This document shows positions 46,850 through 56,837 of a stretch of 64,000 bases of DNA, piece by piece. Origin of the DNA: Ligustrum vulgare. Lineage: Eukaryota > Streptophyta > Magnoliopsida > Lamiales > Oleaceae. The stretch lies in contig OY743181.1 of NCBI GenBank assembly GCA_963555705.1, forward strand, positions 22,076,513 to 22,140,512, in the 5' to 3' direction. Position 1 is the stretch's first letter, and each line of letters opens with the position of its first letter. The translations under genes and the position numbers were made by a program. A model generated the notes under the pieces. That model saw nothing but the letters and a program-made list of their open reading frames with translations, was not told the DNA's origin and did no database searches.

Positions 46850-47520
46850 CATCGAGCTTGGCGTGATATGCGAGCGTGATCCTTTTTTCCTTGACTTTTC
46901 CCCTTTCGTGACCATCGTAGGTATAAGATGTCTTGGAATAACGATGTTTTCGAGTATCAGGAGATTGATTATATACGTGAAGAAGTTGTTGAGCGCAAAT
47001 TTTACCTCATATAGGGACGTTGTTTCTTCTATCACGTACCCGTCTTAGGTCGCTTCGTAGGCGTTTTTCCATTCCTAAAACTTATGAATTAGTGGCCCCA
47101 AATGCGGATCAGAGGCCTCACGAGTCCCCTCTTGGCTTCATCACTGTGTTTGTTTCCCAACTTGAGGCTGGCCTTTGTTTTCCTTTACAACTTTTCTTCG
47201 TGGATATCCTCAATCACTATAACATTTGCCCATGTCAACTGGTTCTGAATTCATGATCGCTGATGACCGCATTTTACTTGATTGCTGAGGCATATGGATT
47301 CAGGGCTAATTTTTCTTTGTTCCACTGTTTAGTGTTCATTAAGAAGAATGCAGTGGATTTTTATTATTTCTCGACTCGACCAGGCAAGCAGGTTTTGACG
47401 AAGTTGCCTAGTTCACACCGTGACTGGAAACCCGAGTTCTTCTTTGTCAAGGTTGCGAATTGTCCCTTTTTAGAGGATTGGAGCGAAAAGAGGGTGCGAG
47501 CCCCGTGCTTGCACTGCTAC
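46850..47520 (+). pseudogene. Putative gypsy-type transposon domain (PF04195-like) remnant
   Basis: Readings at 47048-47256 (RRFSIPKTYELVAPNADQRP, GFITVFVSQLEAGLCFPL, ILNHYNICPCQL) and 47263-47520 (FSLFHCLVF, LTKLPSSHRDWKPEFFFVKV) follow the pattern of the plant PF04195 family (IPxxY..vPs..xR, GxvtVf...LxaGLrFPL, lPxS...WKxxFFfv). Its function is unknown. A stop and a frame change separate the two halves. Confidence 0.6.
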
Positions 47521-47609
47521 TCGCATCTTGACTTTCAATCCAACTCCATAAATGCATTTCCTAAGCCTAGGACTAATTCTCAAACAATATATTTTCAGAA
47601 AAAAAAATA

Positions 47610-47611
<2 letters not shown>

Positions 47612-47664
<53 letters not shown>

Positions 47665-47672
47665 CACACATA
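47612..47672 (+). repeat. (TA)n(CA)n compound microsatellite
   Basis: A run of alternating TA followed by CACACA. Confidence 0.95.
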
Positions 47673-48324
47673 TGCTAAGGCAAGAAAAATTGAAAAATAA
47701 TGAAAATATGAAAAGGAAGAGACTTACCAAGTAGAGAGAAAATTTGCAAGTGTTGGAGGGGGAGGGGGAGTGGAAGAGAGAGTGAGAGTTTGGGAGCTAT
47801 TTATAGAAGTATTCCTAGTTTTTCATGCTTATGTGATTTTATATGTACTGTGTAAAATTAATTTGTACAGTAAAAATCACTTATACATGAAAAAGGGGCA
47901 ACTATAATGGGTATAAAAATAGGCCCAAAATATTTATGCCCAAGACGATAAAAAAAGGAATATTGGACCAGAAGTGGAAGCCCAATATCCAACTACAATA
48001 AGACAAATAAAAGGGTTAACTACACAAATACAAAATTTTTAAGGGCCTATTTTTTAATATAAGGTATTTTAAATGATATTACAAAAATATAAAACATATT
48101 TTCAAAATCAGGTAAAATTTGAAAAAATAAGAACGATTGATTCTGTAACTATACAACCAATGCGTTACAGAATTATCAGTGGCTTCCAATTTAAAAATTT
48201 CCAATTGCAATTAGGTTGTGGGAATTGAAAGCCTTCGTAAGTATATTTTCAAATTGGAAGCCTCTTTAATTGGGCTGGTAATTGGTTATTAGTTGCCCTT
48301 AAAGTCACAAAATTAGACCTCATT

Positions 48325-49420
48325 TAAACCGGAAGCTGCGGACGGCTGTGGAGGATGTGAGGAGGGAGGAGGCAATTATGAAGAAATTTCCTCACAATTC
48401 GAGCATCGTGAGCTTGTAGGAGGCGTGCGAGGATGAAAATGCAGTGCATTTGGTGATGGAGTTGTGTGAGGGTGGGGAGCTCTTCGACAGGATCGTGGCG
48501 CGTGGGCACTACATTCTACATAGAACTGGCGATAGCTGTAGTCACTGGGACCGCCGTTGAGGTTGTACCACAAGCATGGTGTGATCTACAGGCACTTGAC
48601 GTCTAAGGATTTTTTATCAGCAAATGAGTAGGAAAATTCACCTTTGAAGGCAATTGATTGATTTTGGCTAGTCAATCTTCTTTGAGCTAGTATTTTTTTA
48701 TTCAATTTGGTTCTGAAGCATCAGTTACCATTACTATTATTTTAATTTTCCAGAGAAGATTTACAAGAATTTTGATAAATTTACACGAACATTGTGATTC
48801 ACATTGCCTTTCCCCATGCTAGCACATCCTGTTTACCTTGTAAGTTTGCAGCTTCACTGGTCATATTTTTCTTTTTTTGGTTAGAATTGTATGGTAAGCT
48901 GATAAATATTGTCACCTCCACTTGAATAGGAGTCCGGGAAAGACTGGTTCCCACTTTGATCCAACCAATGACCTGTTTGTTCCAAATGTGAGGAAAGATG
49001 TGATCACTTCGACAATATGCAAGACGACAATGGCTGCTTTGCTTGTGAGTTTGTCCTTAGTTCTTGGTCCAGTTAAACTGTTGCAACTCTACGGTGTGCC
49101 GTATTGGGTAATTTCCAAGTTCCAATTTGCCATTGCTGGTAATATTGCTCGTTGTCAAAATGGAACTTAGTTTATATGAAAAAGGGGAGAAAAAGAGCGA
49201 ACTCCACATTGGTTTTATTTCCAAGCATTGGGACTCTTCTAATATAACTTTGTGAGAATTTTTCTGAAATTGTGGGAACTGGGAAGTCGTTACTATATGG
49301 CTCTAAAAGTGCTCAAGCGGAACTATGGACCAGAAATAAATGCTGAAGTTATTCTGTATATAATGTTGTTTGGAGTTCCTCCATTTGGGTTGAATCTAAA
49401 CTAAGTGTTGCTTGGGCCAA
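48325..49420 (+). pseudogene. Calcium-dependent protein kinase (CDPK) fragments in the Pack-MULE
   Basis: CDPKs are Ser/Thr kinases switched on by calcium through their EF hands. The first piece (48325-48690) reads KLRTAVEDVRREEAIMKKFP, then [20 protein letters not shown] and RIVARGHY, and after frame changes DFLSANE and ENSPLKAID: the N-lobe C-helix region, hinge and catalytic-loop end. The second piece (49300-49400) reads [20 protein letters not shown] and FGVPPFG, kinase subdomains VIII-IX with the usual DVWSAG lost. Desaturase exons lie between the two pieces. Not functional. Confidence 0.85.
48754..49107 (+). pseudogene. Omega-3 fatty acid desaturase fragment (FAD7/FAD8/FAD3-like)
   Basis: Omega-3 desaturases add the third double bond to 18-carbon acyl chains. 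Two exon pieces: 48754-48839 (EKIYKNFDKFTRTL, stop, FTLPFPMLAHPVYL, then GTAAG) and about 48930-49107 (SPGKTGSHFDP, NDLFVPNVRKDVITSTIC, LLQLYGVPYW, then GTAAT). The intron between them is kept, so genomic DNA and not mRNA was captured. The histidine boxes are outside the captured part. Confidence 0.85.
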
Positions 49421-49924
49421 AAGGAAAAAGTCTTTGACTTTTTGTCGAATGAAGTGACTAACCAATACCATATAGTGACTATTTGATACATAGTATTACG
49501 AATGCTTTGATTCACTTAAATTGTGTATATATTAAAATGATGCAAAGCAGCATTTCATTTTACTGTGGCATTCTTCTGCATATGCTATTTAGATTGATGT
49601 GTTTGATGTTTAATTTCCTTGCTCACGTGTATTTCGTAAATATTTCGTCCAAAAAGCGAAAAAGTACGAAAGAATAGGCAAAGTAAATTTTTTTTTAAAA
49701 AAAAAACTCGACTTCGATCGAACCCAAAATCTCTGATTTTGTAGACCAGAGTTTATTTAATCTCTACTGTCTTTATTTAGTAGAATCTCTGTACATATTC
49801 AAGTCTCAGAATTGTCTGCAGAGCCCAATCTCCAGCTACTTGAATGGGAGAATTTTGATTATTGATATGCGACTTTGAAAGGAACCATGGCCAAGCATTT
49901 AAAAAATGCCGACGGTCTTGTATA

Positions 49925-51130
49925 TCCTATAATTAATTATTGTAACTTAATAATATATAACAAATCACTCGAAATTTTATTTTTCTTTTAAAATTAATTG
50001 AATTAGTTACAAAATGTATTTAATTACAATTGTAACTTAATTTCAATTTTTAAATTAATTATAATTGCATCTAATGTCGATAGTCATGTACATCCTGTAA
50101 TTAATTATTATTGTAACTTAACTTCAATTTTAATTAATTACAATTGTAACCAATTATAAATTACTATTGTAACTTAATTATATATAACAAATCACTCGAA
50201 ATTTTATTTTTCTTTTAAAATTAATTGAATTAGTTACAAATTATAATTAATTACAATTCCATCTAATGAATTTGCAAAATATGATAAATTTAATTGCTGA
50301 AATTAATTGAATTAGTTACAAATTGTAACTTAATTACAATTGCAACCTAATTACATTTTTTAATGAATCACATATTGTAATTAATTACAATTACAATTAC
50401 ATTGGCAATTTAATTACATTATATAATAAATTAAAGTTTGTAATTAATTACAATTACAATTACATTAGCAATTTAATTACATTATATAATGAATTAAAGT
50501 TTGTAATGAATTACAATTATAACTTAATTTCAAATTTGGAATTAATTACAATTCCATCTAATGAATTTGCAAAATATGATAAATTTAATTGCTGAAATTA
50601 ATTGAATTAGTTACAAATTGTAACTTAATTACAATTGCAACCTAATTACATTTTTTAATGAATCACATATTGTAATTAATTACAATTACAATTACATTGG
50701 CAATTTAATTACATTATATAATAAATTAAAGTTTGTAATTAATTACAATTACAATTACATTGGCAATTTAATTACATTATATAATGAATTAAAGTTTGTA
50801 ATTAATTACAATTGTAACTTAATTATCAAAATCGGCTATATTACAAAATCAGAATCAGGTTTTGCAATTAATTACAATTATAACTTTATTTTAGTTTTGT
50901 AATTAATTACAATTATAACTTATGAATTAGTAAAATATTAGTATAATTCGTAATTTGTAATTAATTACATTGGTGTAATTTGTAAATAATCACCGCCACA
51001 ATCGCCGTCGACGAACCATCGTAGAAAATACAATTATAACTTTATTTCAATTTTGTAATTAATTACAATTGCAACTTTATTTCAATCTGTAATTAGTTAC
51101 ATTGCAATTTTAATTACAAAGTAACTAATT
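49925..51130. repeat. AT-rich repeat built on GTAATTAATTACAA palindromes
   Basis: Dozens of copies of TGTAATTAATTACAATTACA occur. A longer unit (from TTTGCAAAATATGATAAATT) is repeated at 50271 and 50566, a period of 295 bp. It lies inside the Pack-MULE. Confidence 0.85.
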
Positions 51131-52010
51131 ACCACCACCACTAGTTGAGCCAACAAATTCACAAAAAATTTCAACTGCCAAATAGTATACTTGTTTCATG
51201 TTCATTTTACAATGATAATTTAATAAGTAAAAAAATGTTTAAAACACTTAAAAAATTGGTTCCTTCATCTTCATCAGTTCTTGGTGTCCTTTGTCTGGAT
51301 TGTGTAGCTGTTAGCATTTTGTTAAGTTATTTTGCACAAGTTGAATGAATATTTAACATTCCTACTTACTTGCCATTGTTGAGCTTTCTCCTGCAAAAAC
51401 AGTTAAAAAATTGATTAATAAAGACAAAATATATGTTGCACGTAAGCCAATTAAATGTCCTTTACTGAATAATGTTCACCAACAAATATCACGATTGCGC
51501 AAGAAACTTCGTTTCATGAAAGCCACATATCTGTAGTAGGTCACTACTGTTTGTAGCCGTGCCCCTTGTAGATGTGACTTCCTTGAAGGAATCAAAACAA
51601 GTTATACTCCGCACGTGTGGTGGTTTGCCAATGGAGAAGAAGGATTCAGATCAAAAGATGGATTCAGCTTAACGGGATATCTAAGGAGTTGCTGAGATAC
51701 TCGATCGGCTATGACGAATTCTGTCGTACGTTTCTCCATTCACGGTCATTCCAAATAGATTTCCTGGATCATCTTTACCATTTGATGTCAGTTCCCCAAA
51801 AGCACTAGTTCTCGACTGTGTAGTTCGAAAAATGTTGGGATCTAGTATGGTGGGCTATTGATGTGAGGACTGGTTTCCACCTTAGGCAAGATAGAATAAA
51901 TGTTTTGCGATAATATTGATTGATTAAGAAGATGAAACAGGATGGTTCCAGTCCCACTGCTGAGAGGTGTGGATGATCCGGAAGTTGTGAGGGGGCTAGA
52001 TTGAGAGAGA
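51131..52010. other. Pack-MULE interior, nothing recognised
   Basis: Short open frames (51145-51348, 51617-51808) do not resemble known proteins. It could hold further captured fragments too decayed to name. Confidence 0.4.
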
Positions 52011-52012
52011 GA

Positions 52013-52013
52013 A

Positions 52014-52061
<48 letters not shown>
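52013..52061 (+). repeat. (GA)n microsatellite near the Pack-MULE right end
   Basis: A GA dinucleotide run of about 45 bp. Confidence 0.93.
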
Positions 52062-52062
<1 letters not shown>

Positions 52063-52199
52063 TGAAGACTAATGAAGGGTTTCTGTGATTGGATTGGGTT
52101 TGTTTCTAATACCCGATTTAATAAATTAATTTATAATTTCCTGTTTTTAAAAAATTTCAATTTGAAGTTATGATTTTGTGTAATTATCCCCAAATAAAA

Positions 52200-53230
52200 T
52201 CCCATTAATTAGGCTACAAATGAAGAAAGTGAGTAGATGGATGTTCAATTTCAATTAATCCCATAGAACTTGGCAAGATTGGACTAGTCATTAGGAAGGA
52301 TTGGGAATAATGGAAGAATTACCTAATAATTTGGTTTTCACTCGAGGAAAGAAGGATCAATGCTGGTTGAAATCAAGGAGACTAACATTAGGACAAGGGG
52401 ATGAGTTACTACCATTGTTTTCAAACTCGACCCGTCTGGGTTGACCTAGAAACTCGCGATCCAGCCAAAAAATCGGACTGGATCACATATAAAACCTAGT
52501 CGGGTCAAACCCGGCCGACCCGATCAACTCAAACCAGTGTTTTATATATTTTTTATAATTTTATTTTTTTATTTTTTTGATTTTCAAATATTATTTAATG
52601 CCCCAGTTGAACCCGAGTCGATTACGGGTTGACCCTCTGATCCTTGACCCAGTTTCTCAGCCGGGTAGATGATCGGGCAGGTCTAAAAACATTGTTTACT
52701 ACAAATGGAGGATGAAAATCAAGGAAAAAGGCCACGTGAAAAAGGTGAGAAGAAATAAAAACTCGCATCAGCATTACACCATCCAAGAAAAAATACATAA
52801 ACAAATTATATATACGTTTTTCTGCCAATAGTTCCAATAATATTTCTAGGGAGTCCTTCACATGTTTTGCATGTCTCAATATTCAGCCGAAGTAATTGCA
52901 CAAAGTTTAATTTACAGGATGCAGGTTCTGCTTATCCAACAGAACTGTGGTAGAATACTGGGATGTTATCAAGCTACCATATTTTTTATTGGAAGTATTG
53001 CTGATTACATGATTCAGGTGCATGACTCATTGAGATACAACTGTTTTAAGATACGGTTCAAGCATGACCTGAAATTTCACAACCATTCTATCTCGAGGCG
53101 GCCAGCATTCTTTGATTACTGGATCATCCGAGAAGTTCTGAATCCATGCTGATAGCAGCGGAAATTTCTCTTCATCTACCAATTTCAGATCCATTATCTC
53201 TCCCCAGATGCCGATTAGATTTGCCATCCA
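52200..53230 (+). repeat. Segmental duplication, copy A
   Basis: Together with 47403-47591 and 47865-48012 it matches copy B (61867-62057, 62860-63011, 63012-64000) in order and orientation. It includes the 3' part of the GST gene. Copy B lacks the Pack-MULE. Confidence 0.9.
52413..52694. mobile_element. Non-autonomous hAT element, copy A
   Basis: Flanks GTTACTAC/TTTACTAC (7 of 8). Ends CATTGTTTTCAAACTCGACC and the complement of CAATGTTTTTAGACCTGCCC. The body has GGGTCGACCCG-like runs. An orthologous copy sits at 63196-63460, so it inserted before the duplication. Confidence 0.75.
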
Positions 53231-54489
53231 ACCAAGTGCAATATCAAGATATCCGATCGTCTCTCCCCCGAAGAATTTCTTGTCTTTCAGCTGCTCTTCT
53301 AGGAGTTTCAGGTTCTGGACAGCTGCAGCAATAGGCTCCTCTTGCTCTTTTCCTTGAGTAATAAAAACTTTCCATATTGATGGAAGAAGCTGTATTACAC
53401 AATGATGGGTATTATTGAGAGGAGTTTGTATTTTCTTGCTACAAGAGAATCTAGATGAGTATCATGTTTTGGATGAAAGAAACCATATCTGTTGTCCTGA
53501 ACACGCTGGTCCACTTGGCTATCCACAAACACATTTTTGACTCGTAGGTAAACCATCTCTTTTTAACAAATGGGAAGACACCAACACATTGTTTTTACTC
53601 CTCGACATATTACCCCTCGTCTTCCCATTTGCCAATAAGTGTCGATGTACCAAGGTGTCAAAATGTATTGGGGGATAGCACATCTAGCTCCATTTGATTG
53701 CGAAGGTTAAATTTAGGTGAAAAGAATACGAATTTCCGGAAATTGGATATCATGAAAATCATTTTCGTTCAAAACATCAATTGAATGTATTTGATTGTAT
53801 TTATTTTTTAGTTAAAAAAGTGAGAAATTTTTTGAGTGTTATTATTTGATTGATATTAATTTTTATGGAAAATTTGGTAAAGTTGAGTTATTTAGTCAAT
53901 TTTTTAAATGACTCTATGAATCATGTCCCAAAAAAAAAAAAAAAATCTGAAACCGGAAAAAAAATAAAAGTTAATTGAAAGTATTAGAGTGGAAAATCAA
54001 TTTTCACCAAAGTGGTGAAAAATCATTTCCTGGAAAACCATGAGAACAGCATCATGTCCATGTGTGTGTGGAAAATGAATTTCACAAACAAATACTTATC
54101 AAACATGGTCTAAATTTGTATGAATTTTCGTGGAAAAAGGTAATCAAAATAATTGTAAAGGCAAGGGATTGTTATACCTTATCATCTCCAAATTTTGCCC
54201 AGAATCGTGCTTTGGCTTTCTGATAAGGATCTCTTGGTAAAAGAGGACATCGTTTCCATGTCTCGTCAATATACTCGAGAATTACAAGTGACTCACAGAT
54301 TGGCTTACCGTTATGCACAAGTACAGGAACCTTCTTGTTAACGGGATTATACTGCAAGAGTGAATCACTCTTGTTGCTGAGATCTTCGAATATGGTCTCA
54401 TATTCTAAGCCCTTAATCTTGAGTGCGTGTACAACCCTTAAAGCAAATCGACTCGACCACGACCTGAAAAGTTTCAATTCTTCACCCAT
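53027..54489 (-). CDS. Tau-class glutathione S-transferase (GSTU), two exons, intact
   Basis: Joins 54178-54489 (exon 1, 104 codons) and 53027-53389 (exon 2, 120 codons plus TGA), with a GT-AG intron of 788 bp; product 224 residues, normal for GSTU. It conjugates glutathione to electrophiles in the cytosol (stress and herbicide detoxification). The thioredoxin-like N domain has [14 protein letters not shown] (catalytic Ser12/13), KVPVLVHNG (53-61) and the glutathione-binding E66-S67 pair; the alpha-helical C domain has [14 protein letters not shown]. The usual S-S-P-F is S-S-R-F here (Arg14). Start chosen at MGEELKLF (54489) by family length; an in-frame ATG lies 12 nt upstream. The intron includes MITE-like sequence (53690-54115). 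Confidence 0.93.
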
Positions 54490-54671
54490 TCTTTTCCCCA
54501 ATTCACAGAGCTTTGTGATGACCGAAGGTCTACTTAGTATTTATACAAAATTTTCCTCTCTTTTACGTATAATCTACATCTATATTTATCTATCTATAAT
54601 TTACATCTACATATACAATCTACTTACAATATTTAAAAAGTATGGATGAATGAAAAACTTTTGAATACTTA

Positions 54672-54855
54672 GAGCCAGTTTGATAATGAATTTTTTTTTG
54701 AGTTTTGTAGGTTTTTTTAGTTTTTTGATAGATGTGTGATTAAAACTTATTTGAAAAGTCAACAGTAGTAGACTTGACTAAGAATGGAGGGTTGAGATTG
54801 AATTTAAAAAATTGTGGTAAAAAAATTACCTTTACCAAACAAGCTGTTAATTTGG
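54672..54855. mobile_element. MITE upstream of the GST gene
   Basis: Imperfect ends AGCCAGTTTGATAATGA and the complement of AGCTTGTTTGGTAAAGG, non-coding, about 180 bp upstream of the GST start codon. The target duplication was not resolved. Confidence 0.5.
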
Positions 54856-55634
54856 GGAATAATTCCACTTGTACACACAAATTGTAAAACAATGGCTTAC
54901 ACAATACTCACATGGGTTGACCCACAAATATTTTAATATTTTTGGTGAGTTCCATTTATGTGAGTGTTGTGTAAATCAATGTATAATCCAAAAAGTCCAC
55001 GTAACATTGTCCTTTTACGATTAGTCTGGCCTTCGATTTATATGATTTTTTTTTTTTTTTTTTTTTGGCAAATTTCAATTTCTTACAGTAAAGTGAAAGT
55101 CAGAGATGGCAGGTGGAAGTGCAAGAATTTATGGGGCCCAAACTACTTTTTTCCATTGGAATTTCAAAAATTTGTGTTGATATGTGGGCCCTTTCATTTT
55201 TTAAATATTAACTATTATTTGAAGTCAGCAATAATTTGTACAAATTTGACACCAATTTACTGTTTAAAACCAATTTTTTTTTTTTTTTTCAAAATCGGGG
55301 GCCAGACAAAAGCATTTAACTATATACCCAATATAATTTTACCCCTATTTAATCACATTAAATAATTTATTATTACATTAATTTATTATTTAAAATTTAC
55401 ATTGTTATAAACTTATAATATAATTTTATATTATTAAACACTTTCATTCATTTAGTATTAAATTAGTTTAATAATCTATTATCAACATATTACAATATTG
55501 TAATACAATATCATATTATTAATTGAATTATTTCATAGAGAAAGTAAAAAACTTGTCAGTTTTAACGAAGTAATAGATGAAAATAGAATTAATACTACGA
55601 AAACATTACACATTTAACTAATCCTATAAATAAA
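54856..55634. other. AT-rich intergenic DNA
   Basis: No gene recognised. The open frame 54964-55365 runs through poly-T tracts and is not credible. Confidence 0.5.
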
Positions 55635-55661
55635 ACGTGCATCGCACGTGCTTTCTACTAG
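55635..55661 (+). mobile_element. Helitron-like 3' terminus
   Basis: A perfect hairpin ACGTGC-ATC-GCACGT (55635-55649) is followed after 8 nt by CTAG then T, the classical Helitron 3' end. The 5' end was not found. Confidence 0.6.
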
Positions 55662-56837
55662 TACACTATATAAATGAAAATATAGAATAATATAATTGCC
55701 CCTGTTTGGCATCCATTTTTATTTATAAAAAAAGAATTTGAATTTTTGAGGTAAAATGTGTTTAAAAAGTGATTTAAGAAAATGTGTAGAAAAAACTTGT
55801 TCATATACAAGTTTACTAAACACACGTGGGCCTCTTTGGTGGCTGCAATTTTATTTATAAGTAGAATTTTGTAATTTTTGAGGTAAAATATATAATTTAA
55901 AATGATTTGAAAAAATATTTATTGTTAAAAAGTGATTTGCAAAATTATAATATTTATAAATTGATTTATAAATAGTTTACAAAATGCACTATAATTTCAA
56001 AGTTTCCCACATTTATTCGAAATTATTTTTTAGTTGTACATTTAATTTTAAAAAGCTCAAATTTCTTACGGTGCGTTCGGCGGCTTTCAGCCCCAATTTT
56101 TTTGATATTTTTAGGTAAAATATGTGGTTGAAAATTGAACAAAAAAATGTGTATGGTTAAATATTTATTGTTTATAAATTGATTTATAAATTATAATTAT
56201 TGTGTAAAAGAACACTTACACCGATACCGATGCTAAATGCGTGGATGTGAATATCTTGATTATGGGGACGACTACATTATCAGAGCCGGTCGAATATCCC
56301 TATGTGGAGGTCGATGGATTAGATGATAAATCATGTATGGACTACATCTTTATCTTTATATATATTACAACAATAAAGTTTTAAAATAAAACACCACACA
56401 GTTTTCAGCCTTTTTTATACTTGCCTAAAATGGAAATTCATGATTTATAGAGATTTAAAAAAAAAAATTGTGATTAACTATATAAATTTCAAAATTGCTC
56501 TTATCTAGAGAATATAAATGGTCACTTTGAAAATGGTTTTACCTCATTATTATTACGAAAATTTGAAAATTGACATGTTAAAGAAAAATTCAAAATTTGC
56601 TCAACATAAAACTCAAGATTAACCATGAACTATCCAAACATATTTTAAGCATCTTGCACCATCATCTATTTCTTATCAACTAACGAAAGAAAAGTAAAAA
56701 GAACGAATGAATGTTATATATTGAAAATGAAAGAGAATCGAAAATATTAGATGATATATTGTCATGTAGTGTCTATTTCAATACAAAGAACGTGACCTAA
56801 AATAAATATTGTTAAGTTTTTATTCCTATAAATTGAA

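Larger units (their letters stand above)
46516..47862 (+). mobile_element. Element with ~320-bp inverted arms around a gypsy-type-transposon ORF remnant
   Basis: The left arm (46516-46830) contains ATAAATAGCTCCCAAACTCA and TTTTTCTTGCCTTAGTACAT; the right arm (47475-47862) is its reverse complement with a (TA)n(CA)n microsatellite added at about 47612-47672. Between them is a decayed ORF. The arms themselves include part of the ORF end. A truncated copy lies at 61867-62057. The family is not recognised beyond this layout. Confidence 0.65.
48013..52190 (+). mobile_element. Pack-MULE carrying CDPK and fatty acid desaturase gene fragments
   Basis: A perfect 9-bp duplication CAAATAAAA (48004-48012, 52191-52199) flanks 4178 bp with ends GGGTTAACTACACAAAT and the complement of GGGATAATTACACAAAA. 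The empty site with a single CAAATAAAA is present at 63003-63011 in the duplicated segment. Inside are exon and intron pieces of two unrelated host genes and an AT-rich repeat. No transposase is present, so it is a non-autonomous Mutator-like element. Confidence 0.92.

Noticed and set aside
51617..51808. 63-codon frame within the Pack-MULE as a third captured gene
   Set aside because: No family resemblance or splice signals; a third capture is possible but unsupported by reading alone.
54964..55365. 133-codon open frame near the GST promoter
   Set aside because: Runs through two long poly-T tracts (poly-Phe) and unrelated AT-rich DNA; not protein-like.
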